A DNA stretch of 64,000 nucleotides from Vibrio furnissii CIP 102972. GTDB taxonomy: Bacteria; Pseudomonadota; Gammaproteobacteria; Enterobacterales; Vibrionaceae. The notes under the pieces are model-generated. The model did not search any database. It was not told the origin of the DNA and saw nothing but the letters and a program-made list of their open reading frames with translations. The first letter of the stretch is position 1. Each line of letters begins with the position of its first letter. The DNA lies in assembly GCF_000176175.1 (NCBI RefSeq), contig NZ_ACZP01000014.1:992001-1056000 (forward strand). The letters run 5' to 3'. Shown in pieces: positions 44,378 to 52,546 of this stretch. Made by a program: the position numbers and the translations under genes.

Positions 44378-45406
44378 TTATTTCACCGTCCACTGCACGG
44401 CTTCGCCAGCGCGGATTGGCACAACCGTTTCGCCGCCAAATGGCATGGATGCCGGGACGTCCCACGCTTGTTTGGTCAGCGTCACGGTGTCGCTGTTGCG
44501 CGGCAGGCAGTAGAAATCTGGGCCGTTGTGGCTCGCAAAAGCTTCCAGTTGATCCAGTTTACCTTCCAGTTCAAACACTTCTGCGTATAGTTCTAGCGCG
44601 GCGTGCGCTGTGTAAGAACCCGCGCAACCACATGCAGCTTCTTTCTTACCTTTGGCGTGTGGCGCCGAGTCGGTGCCGAGGAAGAATTTCTTGCTCCCTG
44701 ACGTTGCAGCAGCAACCAGCGCATGCTGATGCGTGGCACGTTTTAAAATAGGTAAGCAGTAGAAGTGTGGGCGAATGCCGCCAACCAACATGTGGTTACG
44801 GTTAAACAATAAGTGGTGCGCCGTAATGGTCGCGGCCACGTTGTCGCTCGCGTTCTTCACAAATTCGACCGCTTCTGCGGTGGTGATGTGTTCCAATACG
44901 ATTTTCAGATTGGGGAAATCGTTGACGATGGGCGCCAGCACGGTCTCTAGGAACGTCTTTTCACGGTCGAAAATGTCGATGTCGTGCGTGGTCACTTCGC
45001 CGTGAACCAGCAGCAACATGCCTTCTTCTTGCATGGCTTGCAGCACTGGGTAGATATTTTTTGCAGACGTCACACCTGAATCTGAGTTGGTTGTGGCACC
45101 CGCTGGGTACAATTTCGCAGCAACCACAGCGCCAGAGGCTTTGGCTTTGCGAATCTCTTCAGGGGAAGTGTTGTCGGTGAGGTACAGTGCCATCTGAGGT
45201 TGAAACTGGCTTTGTGGTTTGGCCGCCATGATGCGTTCGCGGTAGGCGAGGGCCATTTCCGTCGTGGTCACCGGTGGGACAGTATTGGGCATGATTAGCG
45301 CGCGTCCGTTGTAACGGCTGATATCGCGCACGGTGTCAGTCAGCACTTCGCCATCGCGAAGGTGAACGTGCCAGTCGTCAGGACGTGTGATCGTTAGAGT
45401 TGTCAT
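44378..45406 (-). CDS. pyrC: Dihydroorotase
   Basis: Zinc enzyme of 342 residues, third step of pyrimidine synthesis. [10 protein letters not shown] (metal His pair), [11 protein letters not shown] with the Lys that is carboxylated, [16 protein letters not shown] and the Asp in [13 protein letters not shown] are all present. Length is that of E. coli PyrC. A PurR-type box lies about 70 bases upstream. Confidence 0.96.
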   Translation of the reverse strand: MTTLTITRPDDWHVHLRDGEVLTDTVRDISRYNGRALIMPNTVPPVTTTEMALAYRERIMAAKPQSQFQPQMALYLTDNTSPEEIRKAKASGAVVAAKLYPAGATTNSDSGVTSAKNIYPVLQAMQEEGMLLLVHGEVTTHDIDIFDREKTFLETVLAPIVNDFPNLKIVLEHITTAEAVEFVKNASDNVAATITAHHLLFNRNHMLVGGIRPHFYCLPILKRATHQHALVAAATSGSKKFFLGTDSAPHAKGKKEAACGCAGSYTAHAALELYAEVFELEGKLDQLEAFASHNGPDFYCLPRNSDTVTLTKQAWDVPASMPFGGETVVPIRAGEAVQWTVK

Positions 45407-45467
45407 GAATTGCTCCCACCATGGATTTGTTAAGTGATTGGAGCCAAAACGGCCAGCGATGTCTTCT

Positions 45468-45483
45468 GCGCAAACGCTTCCGT
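45468..45483. promoter_or_regulatory. PurR box upstream of pyrC
   Basis: GCGCAAACGCTTCCGT agrees with 13 of the 15 fixed positions of the PurR consensus ACGCAAACGTTTNCGT. It lies 62-77 bases before the pyrC start. E. coli pyrC is a known PurR target. Confidence 0.65.
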
Positions 45484-45662
45484 TTAGGCGACAGGATGAT
45501 AGAGGAAAAGGGTCGTCATTTCACTCTTTTCTTTGAAAATCGCACCAAATCGCCATTTTCATTAGTTTTGTGTGAGGCGCAGGGGCGATCGGTATCGCGA
45601 TTAGTCGCCTGACGATTTTTGTTTTATCATCGTCGAATCATCATCATGCGTAAGGAATTGCA

Positions 45663-47483
45663 ATGTCGTCAGCTCATCTTTCTCAAATTAACGTTTATCC
45701 GGTCAAATCCGTCGGAGGCATTGCGCTTTCGAATGCTTGGGTTGAAAAACAGGGCCTGATGTTTGACCGACGCTTCATGGTGGCATTGGCCGACGGCAGC
45801 ATGGTGACCGCGCGTAAATACCCGAGCATGGTCAAGGTGCGCTCCACCTTAACGCCGGATGGCTTGATTTTTTCTGCTCAGGGGCAGCCGCCTTTGAAAC
45901 TGCGCTACCAAGATTTCAAAATGCAAGAAGCGCCTGCGCAAGTGTGGAAAGACAACTTCACCGCGTACACCACCACCGATGACGCCGATGATTGGTTTAG
46001 CGCTGTGTTGGGGCAGCGCGTTGAGTTGCTGTTCAGCGGCGAGCAATCCAACCGTGTGCGTGAGAAAGTGGGCGGCAATGTCAGCTTTGCCGATGGCTAC
46101 CCTCTGCTGGTGATCAGTGAAGGCTCGTTGCAAGAACTCAATCGTCGCAGCCCAGAACAGCACAGCATGGATCAGTTTCGTACCAATTTGGTGGTGTCGG
46201 GCACTGAACCGTTTGGCGAAGATAGCTGGAAACGCATTCGCATTGGTGAGGTGGAGTTTGAAGCCGTAAAACCGTGCGAGCGTTGTATTTTGACCACCGT
46301 CGACGTACAGAAAGGTGAGTTTCGTCCAACCAAAGAGCCGCTGCGAACGCTGTCTCAGTTTCGTGCCAATGAACGCGGGGGCGTATTTTTCGGCCAGAAC
46401 TTAGTGGCTAAAAATGAAGGCATGATCCGCACGGGTGATGTGGTGGAAGTGCTCGAATATAAAGAGAAAGAGTATTACCCCGACCATGGTCAAAGCCACT
46501 ACCTGATGACGTGTGTCGAGCGTGAAGAGATTGCGCGAGACTTTGTGACCTTCTGGCTTGAACCGCAACACGGCCAAGCACCGAGTTACCAACCGGGTCA
46601 GCACCTGCCGATCGAAGTGGTGGTGGATGGCGAAAATGTCGCGCGCCGCTACACGCTCTCATCCAGCCCCTCACGCCCCGGACGCTTGGCGATTTCGGTG
46701 AAACGCATTGATGGTGGGCGAGTGTCCAATTGGTTGGCGGAAAACCTGCAAGTGGGCGATACGCTGGCCACCCAACTGCCGGATGGCAGTTTCCATCTTG
46801 AACAAGCGCTGCACCAGCAGCCCTTATTGCTCCTGTCTGCGGGCAGTGGCGTGACGCCGATGCTCTCGATGTTGCGTTATTTGGTCGATCACCAGCAAAT
46901 TAACGATGTGGTGTTCTACCATCAATGCCGCGCGGAGGAAGACATTCCCGTTCGCGAAGAACTGGAACAGCTCAATCGCGAGTTTGACGGATTGAAAGTC
47001 TTTATCTCATTGACGCAGCCTCCGGTGGATTGGTTTGGTCTTAAAGGGCGCTTTTCACTGTCGCACCTGAAGCAAGTGCCCAATGTGGCCGCTCGCCAAG
47101 TGTTTGTCTGTGGCCCGGATGGGTTTATGCAAAAAGCTAAAAATCTGTTGTTAAAACAAGGATTGCCAGAAGCGGCCTATCATCAGGAAGCGTTCGGTGT
47201 GGCGCAGAGCGTGACCAAGGCATTTAAAACCCTGCAATTGAGCGTGAACGGCAACGTGTTTGAAGGCAACAACCAAGCGACTTTGCTCGATCAAGCGGAA
47301 GCGGCGGGGATTGCGATTGCCAGCAGTTGCCGTGCAGGCTTCTGTGGGTCATGTAAAGTGACCCTCGAATCTGGTCAAGTGCATCAACCGGATGTGCCTG
47401 CGCTCCAAGCGCATGAGCGCAACATGGGGGTTGTGCTGGCTTGCTGTTGTATTCCGGAAACGGATATCGAAGTGGTGGACTAA
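45663..47483 (+). CDS. MOSC-domain / ferredoxin-NAD(P)H reductase fusion with 2Fe-2S domain
   Basis: Protein of 606 residues. A YcbX-type MOSC N-terminal barrel and MOSC domain (about 1-265, with VKPCERCILTTVD carrying the molybdenum-binding Cys) are fused to an FAD/NAD reductase (RRYTLSSSPSRPGRLAISVKR, then SAGSGVTPMLSML and VCGPDGFM) and a plant-type 2Fe-2S domain with Cys 556, 561, 564 and 594. It is thus a self-contained electron chain to a molybdenum cofactor, like E. coli YcbX, which detoxifies N-hydroxylated bases, but with its own reductase. AAGGA precedes the ATG. Confidence 0.9.
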   Translation: MSSAHLSQINVYPVKSVGGIALSNAWVEKQGLMFDRRFMVALADGSMVTARKYPSMVKVRSTLTPDGLIFSAQGQPPLKLRYQDFKMQEAPAQVWKDNFTAYTTTDDADDWFSAVLGQRVELLFSGEQSNRVREKVGGNVSFADGYPLLVISEGSLQELNRRSPEQHSMDQFRTNLVVSGTEPFGEDSWKRIRIGEVEFEAVKPCERCILTTVDVQKGEFRPTKEPLRTLSQFRANERGGVFFGQNLVAKNEGMIRTGDVVEVLEYKEKEYYPDHGQSHYLMTCVEREEIARDFVTFWLEPQHGQAPSYQPGQHLPIEVVVDGENVARRYTLSSSPSRPGRLAISVKRIDGGRVSNWLAENLQVGDTLATQLPDGSFHLEQALHQQPLLLLSAGSGVTPMLSMLRYLVDHQQINDVVFYHQCRAEEDIPVREELEQLNREFDGLKVFISLTQPPVDWFGLKGRFSLSHLKQVPNVAARQVFVCGPDGFMQKAKNLLLKQGLPEAAYHQEAFGVAQSVTKAFKTLQLSVNGNVFEGNNQATLLDQAEAAGIAIASSCRAGFCGSCKVTLESGQVHQPDVPALQAHERNMGVVLACCCIPETDIEVVD

Positions 47484-47487
47484 TCGC

Positions 47488-47521
47488 AAAAAAAACACCT
47501 CCCATTGGGAGGTGTTTTTTT
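47488..47521. terminator. Bidirectional terminator after the MOSC fusion gene
   Basis: CACCTCCC (47496-47503), loop ATT, GGGAGGTG (47507-47514), with eight A's before and seven T's after. Confidence 0.9.
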
Positions 47522-47532
47522 ATCAAATCGTC

Positions 47533-48141
47533 TTATTGGGCGTCGCCTAACACCAGTTGGCACATTTGCTGATATTGCGCGTGATTGTCGGCAAACAGCT
47601 CCGCGACAATGGCCTCTTCTTTTCCGCCGGACAAACGGCGTTTCATCGCCTCGCGTACCAACAGCACCCAATGCTGCTCTTTGCTGATGCCGACGTGTTC
47701 GGTGACCGACCAATTTGCCAGCGCCTGCATAAACGGCGTGGTGCGCAGCGTCGGTTCAAAGTTTTGCACTTCGGCTTTTAAGACTTGCAGCAAATGCGGA
47801 TACACTGCGTCTTCGCGTTGAGTGCGACGTAAACGTTCCAGCACTGCCAAACTCAGTGCACTATGGTGTACGAAGCCCGCTTGATGCGGAAAAACATCAC
47901 GCACACGGACAGAGAAATCGACGCGGCTGATTTGGGTGTTCGGGAAGAAGGTCAACGCGCATAAACAATCGAGGGGAATCCACACCGCTTGATTCGGTTC
48001 CACGGCGTATTCCTGTTTCCCCAATTTGATCAGCACCAGTCCTTGCTCCACATGAATCAAGCTGTGCTTGGTGGCCCGTTTGCGAGACGTGGCTTCTAAA
48101 TAGGGAAATAAGCACGTTTCTGACTGGATAGCGTAATTCAT
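47533..48141 (-). CDS. AraC-like cupin protein lacking an evident HTH
   Basis: Protein of 202 residues. The N-terminal half (HSLIHVEQGLVLIKLGKQEYAVEPNQAVWIPLDCL) is the sensor cupin of AraC-type regulators. The C-terminal half is helical but shows none of the usual AraC motifs; VREAMKRRLSGGKEEAIVAELF is at best a remnant. Annotation pipelines may call it AraC family. ATG 48141 is preferred over 48186. It may be a degenerate regulator or bind a partner. Confidence 0.65.
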   Translation of the reverse strand: MNYAIQSETCLFPYLEATSRKRATKHSLIHVEQGLVLIKLGKQEYAVEPNQAVWIPLDCLCALTFFPNTQISRVDFSVRVRDVFPHQAGFVHHSALSLAVLERLRRTQREDAVYPHLLQVLKAEVQNFEPTLRTTPFMQALANWSVTEHVGISKEQHWVLLVREAMKRRLSGGKEEAIVAELFADNHAQYQQMCQLVLGDAQ

Positions 48142-48296
48142 GGATGGCCTCGAGATAATTTGGGGCGCTAAGGGTACCGCTTTCACTCACAAAAGCCAAT
48201 TCTCTCGCGCTGCAAACAGGCACGTTCAATGCATTACTCAATGGGTTGCATTGAAACACGCGTCGATGTGACGCGTATGGAAACCTTTTTCATTAA

Positions 48297-48313
48297 AGCT
48301 GGTCTGACCTTAT
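48297..48313. promoter_or_regulatory. FadR box upstream of the acyltransferase gene
   Basis: AGCTGGTCTGACCTTAT agrees with 14 of 17 positions of the FadR operator as I recall it, including the full TGGTC-N-GACC core. It lies 80-96 bases before the start codon. Confidence 0.65.
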
Positions 48314-48392
48314 GAATTATGTGGTAACGATAGCTGCGACGCTCGATGAGTATGCGTAGAATAGGCCAGCTTTTTATTTGACGTATAAGTAT

Positions 48393-49499
48393 ATGACTTC
48401 AACAACTGATCCTTTTGTAGATATTCGTCCATACAACGACGATGAGATTCCTGCGGCCCTTGATCGTTTGATCAATGACGAAGAGTTTATTGCTGCCATT
48501 TTGCAGCACCGGTTTGAGCGCCAGCCGTCTTGGCTAAAATCTCTGATGGGGCCGTTTGTTAAAGCCTACCTCAAATTTAAATGGGCCAAGCTGACTTCGG
48601 TGGAAGCGATTCAACTGGAAGTGAAAAAATACCTCGACCAGACGCTGGAACACACCACGCGTGGCGTGACTTACAGTGGTCTGAATCAGCTCGACAAAAA
48701 CACCGCTTACCTGTTCGTATCGAACCACCGCGATATTGCGATGGATCCTGCGTTGGTGAATTACGGTCTGCACATCAGCGGTCACCGGACGGTGCGCATC
48801 GCCATCGGCGATAACTTACTGAAAAAACCATGTGCCACTGAGCTGATGAAGCTCAACAAAAGCTTTATCGTCAAACGTTCGGCCAAAGGCCCGCGTGAAA
48901 TGATGAAAGCACTAGGCACGCTGTCGGGTTACATCAAACACTCGCTCGAAACGGGTAACTCCATCTGGATTGCACAGAAGGAAGGCCGCGCGAAAGATGG
49001 CAACGATTTTACTGATCCGGCTATTTTGAAGATGTTCCATGTGGAAGGTCGTAAACAGAAGATTGAGTTTGCGGACTACATTAAGTCGCTGAAAATTGTG
49101 CCAGTGTCGATTGCCTACGAAAATGACCCGTGTGACATCGCCAAAGCGCGCGAACTGTATGAGAAAGCCACGCACGGCAAATACGAAAAAGGTGAATTTG
49201 AAGATATCGAAAGTATCATTCAAGGCATTGTCGGTGACAAAGGCCGCGTGCATGTTGCGTTTGGTCATGTGATTGATCAAACCTTTGACACGCCGGAAGC
49301 GTTGGCTGAGGAGATTGATCGTCAGATCCATGAAAACTATCTGCTGTACCCCATCAACCTGTTGGCGGCCGGTGAAGAGAGTGATGAGATCACGCCTGCT
49401 GTGCGCGCGAAACTGAATGAAAAATTGGCGCAATTGCCTGAAGGGGCGCACGCGTACTTGCTTGATAGTTACGCCAACCCGGTGCGTAATCGCAAATAA
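48393..49499 (+). CDS. PlsC-like 1-acylglycerol-3-phosphate acyltransferase family protein
   Basis: Protein of 368 residues. The acyltransferase motif appears as VSNHRDIAMDP (His-x4-Asp) near residue 110, with FIVKRS and QKEGRAKDG as later motifs. It is longer than PlsC and has no obvious membrane segment. ATG 48393 is chosen over TTG 48378. A FadR-like operator upstream supports a role in phospholipid or fatty-acid metabolism. Acceptor unknown. Confidence 0.85.
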   Translation: MTSTTDPFVDIRPYNDDEIPAALDRLINDEEFIAAILQHRFERQPSWLKSLMGPFVKAYLKFKWAKLTSVEAIQLEVKKYLDQTLEHTTRGVTYSGLNQLDKNTAYLFVSNHRDIAMDPALVNYGLHISGHRTVRIAIGDNLLKKPCATELMKLNKSFIVKRSAKGPREMMKALGTLSGYIKHSLETGNSIWIAQKEGRAKDGNDFTDPAILKMFHVEGRKQKIEFADYIKSLKIVPVSIAYENDPCDIAKARELYEKATHGKYEKGEFEDIESIIQGIVGDKGRVHVAFGHVIDQTFDTPEALAEEIDRQIHENYLLYPINLLAAGEESDEITPAVRAKLNEKLAQLPEGAHAYLLDSYANPVRNRK

Positions 49500-49515
49500 C
49501 GCGCAGCGTCAGCCT

Positions 49516-49545
49516 AAAAAAGAGAAGCCTTGGCTTCTCTTTTTT
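49516..49545. terminator. Bidirectional terminator after the acyltransferase gene
   Basis: AAAAAAGAGAAGCC, loop TT, GGCTTCTCTTTTTT; serves the converging 20-residue-repeat gene as well. Confidence 0.9.
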
Positions 49546-49564
49546 GTCTTTGGGAACTGGGATG

Positions 49565-50164
49565 TTAACGGGCGACAGCGCCGCCAAGGGTTAACTTTGT
49601 TGGCCATTGGGTGATCTGATTGCCGCCCAGATAGATATTGCCATGGACCGTCATGGTTTCGGGGAAGGTGGTGATTTGCGAGCCGCCGATAAACAAACTG
49701 CCTTGTACAACCAAGCCTTCGGGCAACTTGCTTAACGGCGTGCGGATCACGCTCAGATCGCCTTTCACAGTCAAACGCGGTGGCAGCGTCGCAAGGGGCG
49801 TGTCAGTAAAGTTGAGATAGCCGCCGACGTTAACGCCCGCTGGCCAGTTGGTGATCTTCGACCCAAGCAAATTGGCGTAACCACGAATAAATGTGCCCCG
49901 TTGGACGCGCGCCAACTGGCTGTTTGATGCATCGAGGCTGCCATTGACTTTGAGCCCGTTGGGCAGGCGGCTAATGCCGGTTTTGGCGATGTTAAGGTTG
50001 CCTTTTACCTCCAGACCATCGGGCAGGCTGGTAAATGGCTTATTGCGCAGATCCAAGTTCCCGTAGTTATCGAGATAATTGAGGATATGGTATTGATCCA
50101 GCGGGGATGCCATCAGCGGTATGCTGGGCAAGCACAACATTAAACAAAGCAGTAGTCGCGGCAT
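49565..50164 (-). CDS. Secreted leucine-rich 20-residue-repeat protein
   Basis: Protein of 199 residues with a signal peptide (LLLCLMLCLPSIPLMAS). From about residue 47 it is made of seven and a half repeats of exactly 20 residues with the frame L/W-P-x-G-L-x-V-x-G-x-L-x(8)-I/L-x-x, for instance LPDGLEVKGNLNIAKTGISR and LPEGLVVQGSLFIGGSQITT. It resembles short bacterial LRR or polymer-forming beta-solenoids. Likely periplasmic or secreted. No catalytic residues are apparent. Function unknown. Confidence 0.8.
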   Translation of the reverse strand: MPRLLLCLMLCLPSIPLMASPLDQYHILNYLDNYGNLDLRNKPFTSLPDGLEVKGNLNIAKTGISRLPNGLKVNGSLDASNSQLARVQRGTFIRGYANLLGSKITNWPAGVNVGGYLNFTDTPLATLPPRLTVKGDLSVIRTPLSKLPEGLVVQGSLFIGGSQITTFPETMTVHGNIYLGGNQITQWPTKLTLGGAVAR

Positions 50165-50268
50165 AGCGGCTTCCGGTAGTCGTCACAATCACGTTGGTTA
50201 GTATCGCCAGCATTGCGCGCGGCTTCAATCCCTGTTGCGCGAAAAGGCGAGCAGCGTGGGAAAAGGTC

Positions 50269-50296
50269 ACAAAAAACGGGCCAGGTCGGCCCGTTT
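50269..50296 (-). terminator. Terminator of yfcZ-type gene
   Basis: AAACGGGCC (50274-50282), loop, GGCCCGTTT (50288-50296) with an A-run before it, which is a T-run on the minus strand. Confidence 0.8.
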
Positions 50297-50323
50297 CATA
50301 GCATCGGATGCTTGAACTTCGAA

Positions 50324-50626
50324 TTAACGCGCCAGTGAGCGAGTTTTCAATTCGAAAATCAGTTTTTCAGCGCTCACTTCAAACTGAAAGCGGGCGTGCA
50401 ATTCTTTTGCGTCATCGGCGAGGGGCAGAACTTCGTGTTGCACGTTCTCGTTCACCTGTTTGGCAACAGCGAGGTATTTTTCTAGCTCAGCATTCAGTTG
50501 TTCACGGCTGTCAGCGAAGATAGTCACTTCTGCCACATCATCGCCCTCACGGATGATATAACCCATTTCACCGGCCACACCACACGCTTCACACACTTCG
50601 GTTTCTACGTAGCTTTCGTTACTCAT
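50324..50626 (-). CDS. YfcZ/YiiS-family protein
   Basis: Acidic protein of 100 residues starting with a C-x2-C pair (EVCEACGVAGEMGYIIREGDD) and ending LIFELKTRSLAR, the pattern of the DUF406 YfcZ/YiiS family. GAGG lies before the ATG. Function unknown. Confidence 0.85.
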   Translation of the reverse strand: MSNESYVETEVCEACGVAGEMGYIIREGDDVAEVTIFADSREQLNAELEKYLAVAKQVNENVQHEVLPLADDAKELHARFQFEVSAEKLIFELKTRSLAR

Positions 50627-51221
50627 CTCATAATCCTCTTACAAAAGTTATGGTCATTCTAACCCTGTATGCAACCGTATTCCAGAGTCAGAGCTTGCTG
50701 TTTTTGCACTGTTTTACAGTGTGATATTTCGTATCGGGTCACATTTCAATTCTTGCATCATGGCGAATCTCTGGCGGGGAGATGTGATGTGAGTCAATTT
50801 TTTGTGAGTTTTAGTGCCATTATTTTGTCATACTGCCACCAATTTCATTGCTATAGCTTATGGATTGTAAGATTATCCTCAATCCAGTTAGCAATATTTT
50901 GTCGTCGTTTGATGACGTTTGTTCGGGTGTTTTCATCCATTCAATGAACCCATTCGTGTCGGTCATGGTTCGCATGCGGTCTGTCACGCGGGTGGTCTTA
51001 GGGCGCTTGTGTGTTGTCTTGGCAGCAAGGTATAGGGCATTGATAAATAATAAATGATGAATCGACCTCGCGATGCAGCCTGCCACTGTACAGTCATGTT
51101 CGTGCAACCATGTTTGTACAGTTATGTTCGTACAGTGATGTAGTCGAGTGCTGGTAGGCTTGTTGCGTGATTTGTCAGCGAATAAAAAACAATATGGGAT
51201 TACATAAGAAGAGCTTTAACC
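50627..51221. other. 595-base gap with 14-bp iterons
   Basis: Two overlapping open frames (50669-50947 plus, 50820-51107 minus) have unconvincing composition and are not called. The only clear structure is the iteron block at 51088. Confidence 0.5.
51088..51143. repeat. Four 14-bp iterons upstream of the TetR gene
   Basis: Units start at 51088, 51102, 51116 and 51130. GTACAGTCATGTTC is the first; the third differs by one base, the second and fourth by three to five. They end 78 bases before the TetR start. Confidence 0.8.
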
Positions 51222-51683
51222 ATGCCAAAGCGTAGTAAAGAAGATACAGAAATCACAATTCAAAAGATCATGGATGCCGTTGTTGATCAACTGTTGCGAC
51301 TTGGATACGACAAAATGTCATATACCACGCTAAGCCAGCAGACGGGTGTGTCACGCACTGGGATCAGTCACCATTTTCCGAAGAAAACAGATTTCGCCTC
51401 CGCGCTCGATGGACGTATTTTTAAAATGTTTATCGATCATCTGGATTTTGACAATGGCACAGACTCGTTCTCATCCAGTTGGGTGAAAGCGTTAGATAAC
51501 TCGGAATTTATCGCCATCCTTCGTCTGCTGTTCCATCACATTGTGACCACGGAACGTGCAGAGAGCTTTGCATCAAACGGCATTGAACGTTTGTACCGCC
51601 TTGCGGATGAAAAGCTGGGTGATGGCAGTGATAAACAGGTTGAGTGGTTGATCGGCAAATCGCTGGTCACCATGAGCCAGTAA
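51222..51683 (+). CDS. TetR-family regulator
   Basis: Protein of 153 residues. N-terminal HTH IQKIMDAVVDQLLRLGYDKMSYTTLSQQTGVSRTGISHHFPKKTDFASAL is clearly TetR type. The C-terminal domain is short for the family. It converges on the haem operon. Iterons upstream may be its operator. Confidence 0.88.
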   Translation: MPKRSKEDTEITIQKIMDAVVDQLLRLGYDKMSYTTLSQQTGVSRTGISHHFPKKTDFASALDGRIFKMFIDHLDFDNGTDSFSSSWVKALDNSEFIAILRLLFHHIVTTERAESFASNGIERLYRLADEKLGDGSDKQVEWLIGKSLVTMSQ

Positions 51684-51699
51684 CCGACCCCATAACTCA

Positions 51700-51725
51700 A
51701 AAGGCCAACTCATGTTGGCCTTTTT
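51700..51725. terminator. Terminator between tetR-type gene and hutD
   Basis: AAGGCCAAC, loop TCAT, GTTGGCCTT, then T's. The A-run on the other side is short, so it is best for the plus strand but may work both ways. Confidence 0.85.
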
Positions 51726-51763
51726 CATTTCTGAAAGGTGTCGCGATGAAGAAGGTGTCGCGA

Positions 51764-52546
51764 TTAAGCCGCTGGATAAACCATCGGAAAATCCAATTGC
51801 GGATGCGGTGCCACCATTGCGTGATAGCCGTACACCCGTTCGATGAGGTCGCTGCTGAGCGCTTGCCAGGGCGGTGCATCGCACACCAGTTTTCCCTCGT
51901 GTAACAGCACCAGACGGTCTGCGTATTGCGACGCGAGGTTGAGGTCGTGCAGCACCACAATCACTGCGCAGGCTTGGGTGCGTGCTAAATCACGCGCAAT
52001 GCGCAGCGTGTTGTGCTGGTGGGCCAGATCAAGCGCCGAGGTTGGTTCGTCCAACATCAGCACTTTCTGTTCGCCGCTTTGATGCAATTGTGTCAGCACG
52101 CGCGCCAAATGCAGCCGCTGCTTTTCACCGCCGGAAAGCGCCGGATAGACGCGCTCGGCAAGATGCACCACATCGGTTTGCGTCATGTAATGACGGGCGA
52201 GCTGACGTGTCTCTTGCTTGCTGGCATGGAGAGGAATGGCGCCCAGCTCTACTACTTCTTGCGCGGTAAATGGAAAACTCAGGCTGCTGCTTTGTGGCAG
52301 TAGCCCCACATGACGGGCAAGTTCTGCGGGCGGCCATTCATGGCGCGCGCGGCCAAAGAAGTGGATCGGTGCGGCGCTGTCGAGTTCGCCGCTGAGCAGT
52401 TTCAATAAGGTACTTTTCCCGGCGCCATTAGGGCCGAGCAGCGCGGTGACTTCACCTGCTCGAATCTCAAGATCAATCTCATCAAGCACGGTGCGAGCAC
52501 CAAACCGAGCGGACAGGCCATGCGCCTGAATGGCAATCGACGACAT
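51764..52546 (-). CDS. hutD: Haemin ABC transporter ATPase (HutD/HmuV)
   Basis: Protein of 260 residues. Walker A GPNGAGKST (38-46), signature LSGGEKQR, Walker B VLMLDEPTSALD and VLHDLNLASQYADR are present. The frame continues upstream to 53008, but that part is a shadow of the permease gene; the real ATG at 52546 overlaps the permease stop by one base (TGATG). Energises haem import with the two genes before it. Confidence 0.94.
   Translation of the reverse strand: MSSIAIQAHGLSARFGARTVLDEIDLEIRAGEVTALLGPNGAGKSTLLKLLSGELDSAAPIHFFGRARHEWPPAELARHVGLLPQSSSLSFPFTAQEVVELGAIPLHASKQETRQLARHYMTQTDVVHLAERVYPALSGGEKQRLHLARVLTQLHQSGEQKVLMLDEPTSALDLAHQHNTLRIARDLARTQACAVIVVLHDLNLASQYADRLVLLHEGKLVCDAPPWQALSSDLIERVYGYHAMVAPHPQLDFPMVYPAA

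Noticed and set aside
45421..45612. 63-codon frame before the MOSC gene
   Set aside because: It covers the pyrC PurR box and promoter and has no features.
51085..51094. ACTGTACAGT as a LexA site or lux box
   Set aside because: The dyad is too short for either consensus and is the junction with the iterons.
50669..51107. Two overlapping frames, 92 and 95 codons, on opposite strands
   Set aside because: Neither has a ribosome site or a plausible protein composition; they overlap each other.
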